A DNA stretch of 64,000 bases, from positions 248,001 to 312,000 of the forward strand of contig JAOBSW010001195.1 of assembly GCA_026214975.1 (NCBI GenBank), in the 5' to 3' direction. The notes beneath the pieces were generated by a model that saw only the letters and a program-made list of their open reading frames with translations, searched no databases and was not told the DNA's origin. The DNA is from Gentiana macrophylla (taxonomy: Eukaryota > Streptophyta > Magnoliopsida > Gentianales > Gentianaceae). Position numbers and translations under genes: made by a program. Below are positions 58,925 through 64,000 of the stretch, one piece after another (positions within the stretch are counted from its first letter, which is position 1; each line of letters begins with the position of its first letter).

Positions 58925-60015
58925 AAGCTGAGCACCTACACTCCCCTTGGCCGAAAGAGAATACTCAGGTGGCTGATCCCCTGAGAGGTGAAAAAGTTGG
59001 AAGTCCTCAGGTGGCTGATCCTCTGAGGAGTGAAGAAACAAGTGGAAGTCGAGGTCGATCCCCTGACTAATAAACAGATTGAAAAAAAGTTGTTAGGTGG
59101 AAGGATCTGGAAGACAAAGCTGTCAATGCATCCTCAAAGAAAATCTTTTCTGAGAGTGATCTGAAAAAGCTTCCATTTCCACCACGAAAGAGCAACATCC
59201 CTTTAAGTGAGGATAAGAAGTATGAAAAGGTGCTGAATCTCTTGAAAAATACTCAGGTAAGTCTTCCATTATCCGAGGTCTTGGTTGAAATGCCTAAGTA
59301 TACAAAATTTATCAATGATGTTGTTTCCTCAAAAAGGAAGTTGTCAGACATGGAGAGGCTGATTGGTGAGGATTGTTCAATGATCAATTATGAAGACTTA
59401 CCAACCAAGAGAGGTGACCCTGGAAAGTTCGTGCTTATAGTGTTAATGGGAGGCCTGGTCTTCCCTAACTCTTTGTGTGACCTGGGTGCATCTATAAGCC
59501 TCATGCCGATGTCTGTATGCAAACAACTGGGTTTAATCGATCTTCTAGAACCCACTACCATGAATTTGCAATTCGCTGATAGATCTTCTAAGAAAGCAGC
59601 GGGAATCTTAAAAGACGTACTAGTTCAAATCGACAGATTTACCTTTCCCGTTGACTGGTACGTCCGGGACATTGAAAAGGATGAAAATGTTCCCCTAATT
59701 CTTGGAAGACCTTTTCTGTCTACAACTCGAGCCCTCATTGACTGTGATGGTAGGCGAGTGACAATACACGTTGGTGATCAAGAGGTAAGCTATACTGTCT
59801 CCAAATTCACTCAAGTACCCTCTGGTCCCCCAACCGGTTTTTCCATTGAGGATACATCTGATGACTTCGATGATTTCATGGAAAAGCAAGTCATGGCTGT
59901 TGCAACGGAGTATGAGCGACTGGTTGACTTTGGCAGTGGGACCGCTCAGAAAACTCAGAGATGTTGAGTTGAAAGGTGGAGATCTTAAGTCTAGTTTAGA
60001 AGACCCCCTACAGAT
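58887..60015 (+). pseudogene. Athila-2 protease region
   Basis: Frame entered at -1 from gag. The linker has ADPL-type repeats at about 58970-59060, an indel near 59050 that gives TAA stops at about 59066, and resumes in frame by about 59095. The aspartic protease has LCDLGAS with the catalytic Asp at 59479-59481, then FADRSSKKAAGILKDVLVQI and ILGRPFLSTTRALIDCDG. The frame is closed at 59967 after a deletion near 59925 that removes the NNHGVVSLEQLEAEF segment seen in Athila-1. Protease would process Gag and Pol. Confidence 0.87.
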
Positions 60016-61544
60016 TTGGTGATGAAGCCGTTGCCTAAACATCTTAAGTATGTGTTTTTAAGAGAAGGTGACAAGCTTCCTTTAATTATATCTGCCAAGC
60101 TGTCTCGTCTAGAAGAAATGAAGTTAATAAACGTCTTGAAAAAGAACGAGAAAGCCTTTGGGTGGCAAGTAGGAGATATCATAGGGATATCTCCCGACAT
60201 CTGTATGCATAAGATCAAGACCAATGAGGGTGCGAAATGTGTCAGACAGCTGCAGAGGAGGCTCAACCCTCATATGCAAGAGGTGGTTAAGAAAGAAATC
60301 ATCAAACGTCTGGACATGGGAATCATCTATGCCATCGCTGATAGTGAATGGGTTTCCCCGACTCAGGTAGTTCCCAAGAAAGGTGGGATTACGATTGAGA
60401 AGAATGAGAAGGGAGAGGAAATAGCATTGAGACTTGTCACTGGTTACATAGTCTGCATTGATTATTGAAAGCTCAATGAGGTAACCATGAAAGATCATTT
60501 TCTCCTTCCATTCATTGACCAGATGCTTGAACGCCTGGCGGTACACGCATTCTATTGCTTCCTGGATGGATATTCAGGATACTTCCAAATACCCATTGAT
60601 CCAGCTGACCAAGAAAAGACCACTTTCACTTGCCCTTATGGTACATTCGCCTACAGGCGAATGCCATTTGGTCTCTGCAATGCCCCAGCTACATTTCAAA
60701 GATGTATGCTGGCTATCTTTGACGGGCTCGTAGAAAAGTGCATGGAAATCTTTATGGACGATTTTTCAGTCTTTGGTCAGTCCTTCGATGACTGCCTTGA
60801 CAACCTTGACCAGGTCTTATCCAGATGCGTGGAAAAGAACTTAGTGCTCAATTGGGAAAAATGCCATTTCATGGTTGATGAGGGAATAGTTCTTGGCCAC
60901 AAAATCTCCGCCAAGGGTATAGAAGTTGACAGGGCAAAAGTAGAAGCTATCGAGAAGATGAGTTATCCCAAGAATGTGCGTGAAGTGAGAGGCTTTCTTG
61001 GACATGTCGGTTTCTACAGAAGATTCATTCAGGACTTCTCCAAGATAGCCAAGCCCCTGTCTACTTTACTTAAAGAAGACGTTGAGTTTAATTTTGATGA
61101 GAGCTGCAAGCAAGCGTTTGAGGAGCTTAAGGACCGTTTAATCTCTGCTCCAACTCTTATATCGCCTGACTGGAACCTACCTTTTGAGCTTATATGCGAC
61201 GCATCAAACTATGCGATTGGTCTTTGTTTTAGGACAAAAATCAAAGGAAATTCCAGCCAATCTATTATGCCGACCACACATTGAATCCCTCGCAAGTTAA
61301 CTATACTACTATAGAAAAGGAATTATTGGCCGTAGTCTTTGCTATGGACAAGTTTCGTAGTTACTTGTTAGGTGCTCACGTGATTGTGTGGACTGATCAC
61401 GCTGCTTTGCGGTATCTGATGACTAAGAAAGAGGCTAAACCGCGCCTCACTGCGTTGGATCCGACCTACAAGAGTTTGACGTTCAAATTAAAGACAAAAG
61501 GGCGTGAAAACGTAGTGGTGATCACGTTCGAGAATGTTAAGTGA
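60016..61544 (+). pseudogene. Athila-2 reverse transcriptase and RNase H
   Basis: RT begins with KPLPKHLKYVFLREGDKLPL and KKNEKAFGWQVGDIIG. A TGA at 60466-60468 replaces the Arg of the CIDYRKLNE motif, which fits a CGA-to-TGA change. Then [34 protein letters not shown] and catalytic FMDD at 60751-60762. The connection has [20 protein letters not shown] and FLGHVGFYRRFI. RNase H starts at ELICDASNYAIG (about 61190), shifts frame near 61225-61285, and resumes with [20 protein letters not shown] and VIVWTDHAALRYLM. A stop at 61542 follows a shift near 61455. Athila-1 is open across the RNase H join. Confidence 0.92.
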
Positions 61545-61559
61545 GGAAAATGATGATCC

Positions 61560-63013
61560 GCAGACGATATAGATCTTTACTTTCCTCAGAGAATATCATG
61601 CTTATCGATGGCTGCCCCTCGATGTTCCATGGTATTCTTCCATTGTAAATTACCTTCATGCCCGATATCTCGATCTAGAATTGTCCTATCAGGAGAAGAA
61701 AAAGTTCTTCTCTGATTTGAAATCTTTCATTTGGGATGAACCTTATCTTTTTAATATCTGTAAAGATGGTCTGCTTAGAAGATGTGTTCCAGAATCTGAG
61801 CAACGTGATATTATTGAGCAGTGCCACAGTGGACCCACTGGAGGTCACTTTGGTCCGTGGAAAACCGTTGCTAAGATCTTCCAATCCGCTTTCTATTGGC
61901 CTACATCTTTAAGGACACAGAAGCTTTCTGTAAAGCTTGTGATAGGTGCCAGAGAACCGGTACTCTGACAAGGCGTTTTGACATGCTTTTGAAACCCATC
62001 CTAGAATGCGAAGTCTTTGATGTATGGGGTATCGATTTTATGGGACCATTCCCATCATCTTGTGGTAACAAATACATCTTAGTCTGCGTGGATTACGTGT
62101 CCAAATGGGTGGAGGCTCAAGCCACTCCTCACAATGATCATAAGACGGTCATGAAATTTCTAAAGAAAAACATCTTCGTGAGGTTTGGATGTCCACGTGC
62201 CTTGATCAGTGATGAAGGGACACATTTCTGCAACCGACCCTTAGAAAAAGTGCTCGAAAAGTATGGTGTCCGTCATAAGACTGGCACACCATATCATCCT
62301 ATGACGAGTGGTCAGGTTGAAAGAAGCAACCAAAGTATTAAGAAGATCCTGGAAAAAATGGTCAAAAGTCATAGAAAAGACTGGAGTTTGAAGTTGGATG
62401 ATGTACTATGGGCATACAAGACCGCCTATAAGACTCCTATGGGTACATCTCCATATCAAATGGTTTATGGTAAGCCATGTCATCTGCCAGTCGAGTTAGA
62501 GCATAGAGCTTATTGGGCTACAAAGTTTCTGAACTTTGATTCCCAATCTTCTGGTAAGCACCGACTACAAATGATTGCATGAGTTGGATTTAATTCAGAC
62601 TCCAGGCCTACGAAAGCGCCAGGATTAGCAAAGATAAGATGAAACTCCTCCATGATGCCAAGATTAAGAAGAGAGAATTCCATGTAGGGGAACAAGTTCT
62701 TCTGTATAATTCCAGGCTACATTTGTTCCCTGGTAAGCTGAGGACACGATGGTCCGGTCCCTTTGAGATTCTCCAAATTATTCCTGAAGGTGTTCTAGAA
62801 CTGCGCGGTTATGGCGACCAACTGTTTCGAGTGAATGGTCAAAGGTGTAAGCACTACATTGGTGAACCTAAGGAAAATCCTTTGATTGTTCGTTTCCTCG
62901 ATATCCTCGGGTGTGGTGCTACAAAAGTCGAAGACTTTGATGAGTTTTCACCCGACCTGTTTTCAGAGGATGACGGTAGTGGTCGATCTAAAGAAGTTCT
63001 AGCAGGTAGTTAG
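61560..63013 (+). pseudogene. Athila-2 integrase
   Basis: The zinc-binding HHCC domain has [20 protein letters not shown] (about 61826), a frameshift near 61900-61920, then [11 protein letters not shown]. Core: first Asp GIDFMGPF at 62034-62036, second Asp ISDEGTHF at 62211-62213 (spacing 58), Glu GQVERSNQ at 62319-62321 (spacing 35). A shift near 62575 precedes the C-terminal DNA-binding part (FHVGEQVLLYNSRLHLFPGK, RWSGPFEI). A stop TAG lies at 63011-63013. Integrase inserts the DNA copy into the genome. Confidence 0.92.
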
Positions 63014-63226
63014 GATATGGAAGAGTATGAGAGGGAGCGTCAGCTGAAACGTCATCAGAAGACTCAAAAGATGAAGAAGTCAACCATGGGGAAGTTCAAA
63101 CGTGTTTGGAAAGCTATCAAAGATTTCACCCCATGTGTTAAGTGCTGTTTCTGCAGCCGAACTACTGATCAAAGTCTAGACGAGGTAGTGGCTGGCAGAA
63201 AAGTCAAATGGCCTGATCCAGGCTGA
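63014..63226 (+). CDS. In-frame basic, Cys-containing tail downstream of Athila-2 integrase
   Basis: It starts three bases after the integrase stop and in the same frame, so it is either a separate short ORF (ATG at 63017, 69 codons) or the original pol C-terminus behind a nonsense change or a leaky TAG. The product is very basic (RQLKRHQKTQKMKKS) with a CVKCCFC cluster, and ends at TGA 63224-63226. I recognise no domain. Twelve bases after its stop the first two-hairpin module begins. Confidence 0.5.
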   Translation, partial: DMEEYERERQLKRHQKTQKMKKSTMGKFKRVWKAIKDFTPCVKCCFCSRTTDQSLDEVVAGRKVKWPDPG

Positions 63227-63238
63227 ACTTTAAACGGT

Positions 63239-63290
63239 GTCGAGCTAACGACATTAACCAAAAGCGCCACTAGGAGGCATCCTAGATATC
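63239..63290 (+). other. Two-hairpin module, Athila-2 copy 1
   Basis: GTCG (63239-63242) and CGAC (63249-63252) around AGCTAA; linker ATTAACCAAAAGCGCC; CTAGG (63270-63274) and CCTAG (63281-63285) around AGGCAT. An alternative outer pairing is AGCTAACGA with TCGTTAGCT at 63287-63295. Lies 12 bases after the stop of the pol tail. Confidence 0.72.
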
Positions 63291-63398
63291 GTTAGCTTTA
63301 GTTATTTTTGGTTTGTGCTTTTGTAGTTTTAGTTATTTAAGTTTAGTCTACTAAGTTTTCTTTTTGTTGTATCTGTCAGTTAGTTGTGCTTTCTAGAT

Positions 63399-63797
63399 AT
63401 GGATTTCGGAGTTCTACCAGAGGAGTTACCCTTCCTTAGGAGGATCCCAGTTATCACTGTAGATGACGGACCGGGAGGGACTATCGTTTTGCACGTAGAT
63501 TTTGATATTAGTACCCGCATCAGGACTGTCACCTATGTTCTTATTGTCCCCCGCTGTTCGGGAGGTGGAGATTTCACTACTGAGGAGTTGCAGGCCGCTG
63601 TAGGACGTCCTTACACAATCCTGAATGATCCGATGCTGACAGATTTAGCGTTAGTGCTGCAAGCTGAACATTTTCGAGGTGTTGATGTAGCTGGTGAGGA
63701 TTGGGGTTTGCAGGATGAGTATGACTTCCCTCCGGCAATTGATATGCTCCGCCGTCTTATCCGGGTGATAGATTGGTCGGAAATTTACGATGACTAG
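63399..63797 (+). CDS. Orphan 132-codon ORF downstream of Athila-2 pol
   Basis: ATG at 63399 (MDFGVLPEELPFLRRIPVIT), stop TAG at 63795-63797. The start fits better than the upstream in-frame TTG. It is acidic, with DGPGGTIVLHVDFDISTRIR, GGGDFTTEELQAAVGRPYTI and a C-terminal DMLRRLIRVIDWSEIYDD. I see no signal peptide, membrane segment or known catalytic motif, and do not recognise it. It sits where Athila elements have their env-like ORF but is much shorter. It is intact in an element whose gag and pol are broken, and is bracketed by two-hairpin modules at 63239 and 63815. Confidence 0.55.
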   Translation: MDFGVLPEELPFLRRIPVITVDDGPGGTIVLHVDFDISTRIRTVTYVLIVPRCSGGGDFTTEELQAAVGRPYTILNDPMLTDLALVLQAEHFRGVDVAGEDWGLQDEYDFPPAIDMLRRLIRVIDWSEIYDD

Positions 63798-63814
63798 CGT
63801 TGTTAAGTTGTTTC

Positions 63815-63863
63815 GTCGAGCAAACGACGTAAAACAAGAGCGCTTGGTGGGAGGCAACCCACT
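63815..63863 (+). other. Two-hairpin module, Athila-2 copy 2
   Basis: GTCG (63815-63818) and CGAC (63825-63828) around AGCAAA; linker GTAAAACAAGAGCGCTTG; GTGGG (63847-63851) and CCCAC (63858-63862) around AGGCAA. Begins 17 bases after the TAG of the 132-codon ORF. The second stem differs in sequence from copy 1 but pairs fully. Confidence 0.72.
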
Positions 63864-64000
63864 GTTTTCTATTTGTTTTACTTATTTTCTAGTAATTTTA
63901 TGTACTCCGTTGATTTCCATTTGTATTTTTGAAGTTTTATTTAAGTTTAAAGAGAAAATGCAAGTTTGAATTTAAATTGTATGAAATTTTATAATTTTTT
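63864..64000 (+). other. Athila-2 region after the second module
   Basis: AT-rich, no gene seen; the element continues past the window. Confidence 0.6.

Larger units (their letters stand above)
55042..64000 (+). mobile_element. Athila-2: Ty3/gypsy Athila-lineage LTR retrotransposon, plus strand
   Basis: 5' LTR (55042-56587), tRNA-Asp PBS, leader, gag, -1 frameshift signal, protease, RT, RNase H, integrase with D-58-D-35-E spacing, a pol tail and a small downstream ORF; the 3' end is outside the window. Several stops and frameshifts make it non-functional. It lies in the gag-like region of element E (flank CTACT). Confidence 0.95.

Overview
The window is nuclear plant DNA, most likely from a eudicot with a repeat-rich genome. 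It consists almost entirely of nested transposable elements: Ty3/gypsy Athila and related tRNA-Asp-primed families, SIRE-like Ty1/copia, a Tekay/Del-like gypsy remnant, several non-coding (LARD-like) LTR elements and two CACTA DNA transposons. I find no intact cellular gene, rRNA, tRNA gene or CRISPR array. Species cannot be fixed from the sequence.

Layout. (1) 1-8082: Athila-1, minus strand, running off the left edge; its pol is split by a solo LTR at 1449-2963. (2) 8083-9049: end of an LTR of family D, which Athila-1 entered. (3) 9050-43011: one SIRE-like copia element (copia-1) blown apart by nested insertions. Its decayed pol lies at 9050-11217. A Tekay-like remnant follows (11218-15608), then element B (15977-25222, itself carrying CACTA-1). 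Its third ORF is in three pieces (25343-26732, 32841-33281, 40355-40893), separated by element C (26733-32835, TSD CTGAT) and element D (33282-40349, TSD TGCTC). The PPT and 3' LTR end at 43011. (4) 43012-47134: the 3' part of a second copia (copia-2), holding a solo Athila LTR at 44131-45613. (5) 47135-55041: LTR and gag-like region of element E; its LTR carries CACTA-2 (47423-52424, TSD TTC), a Pack-type element with a piece of the host NPL4 gene including an intron. (6) 55042-64000: Athila-2, plus strand, with 5' LTR, PBS, gag, protease, RT/RNase H, integrase and a small orphan ORF, running off the right edge.

How the parts work together. In the Athila family gag and protease-pol are in different frames. 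Both copies carry the same layout at the junction: slippery heptamer GGGAAAC in the correct register, a six-base spacer that ends in the gag stop codon, then a perfect 11-bp GC-rich stem. This looks like a programmed -1 ribosomal frameshift signal and is the strongest candidate here for an undescribed device. Downstream, each of two Athila-2 stop codons is followed within 12-17 bases by the same two-hairpin module, whose second stem changes sequence but keeps pairing; element C has two copies as well. Elements C and D have no protein-coding capacity yet keep PBS, LTR promoters and two hairpin-plus-polypurine-tract units each, so they probably rely on proteins from relatives such as the Athila copies.

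Limits: all boundaries were read by eye; family names rest on recognised motifs, not searches; most coding regions are pseudogenes with stops and frameshifts.
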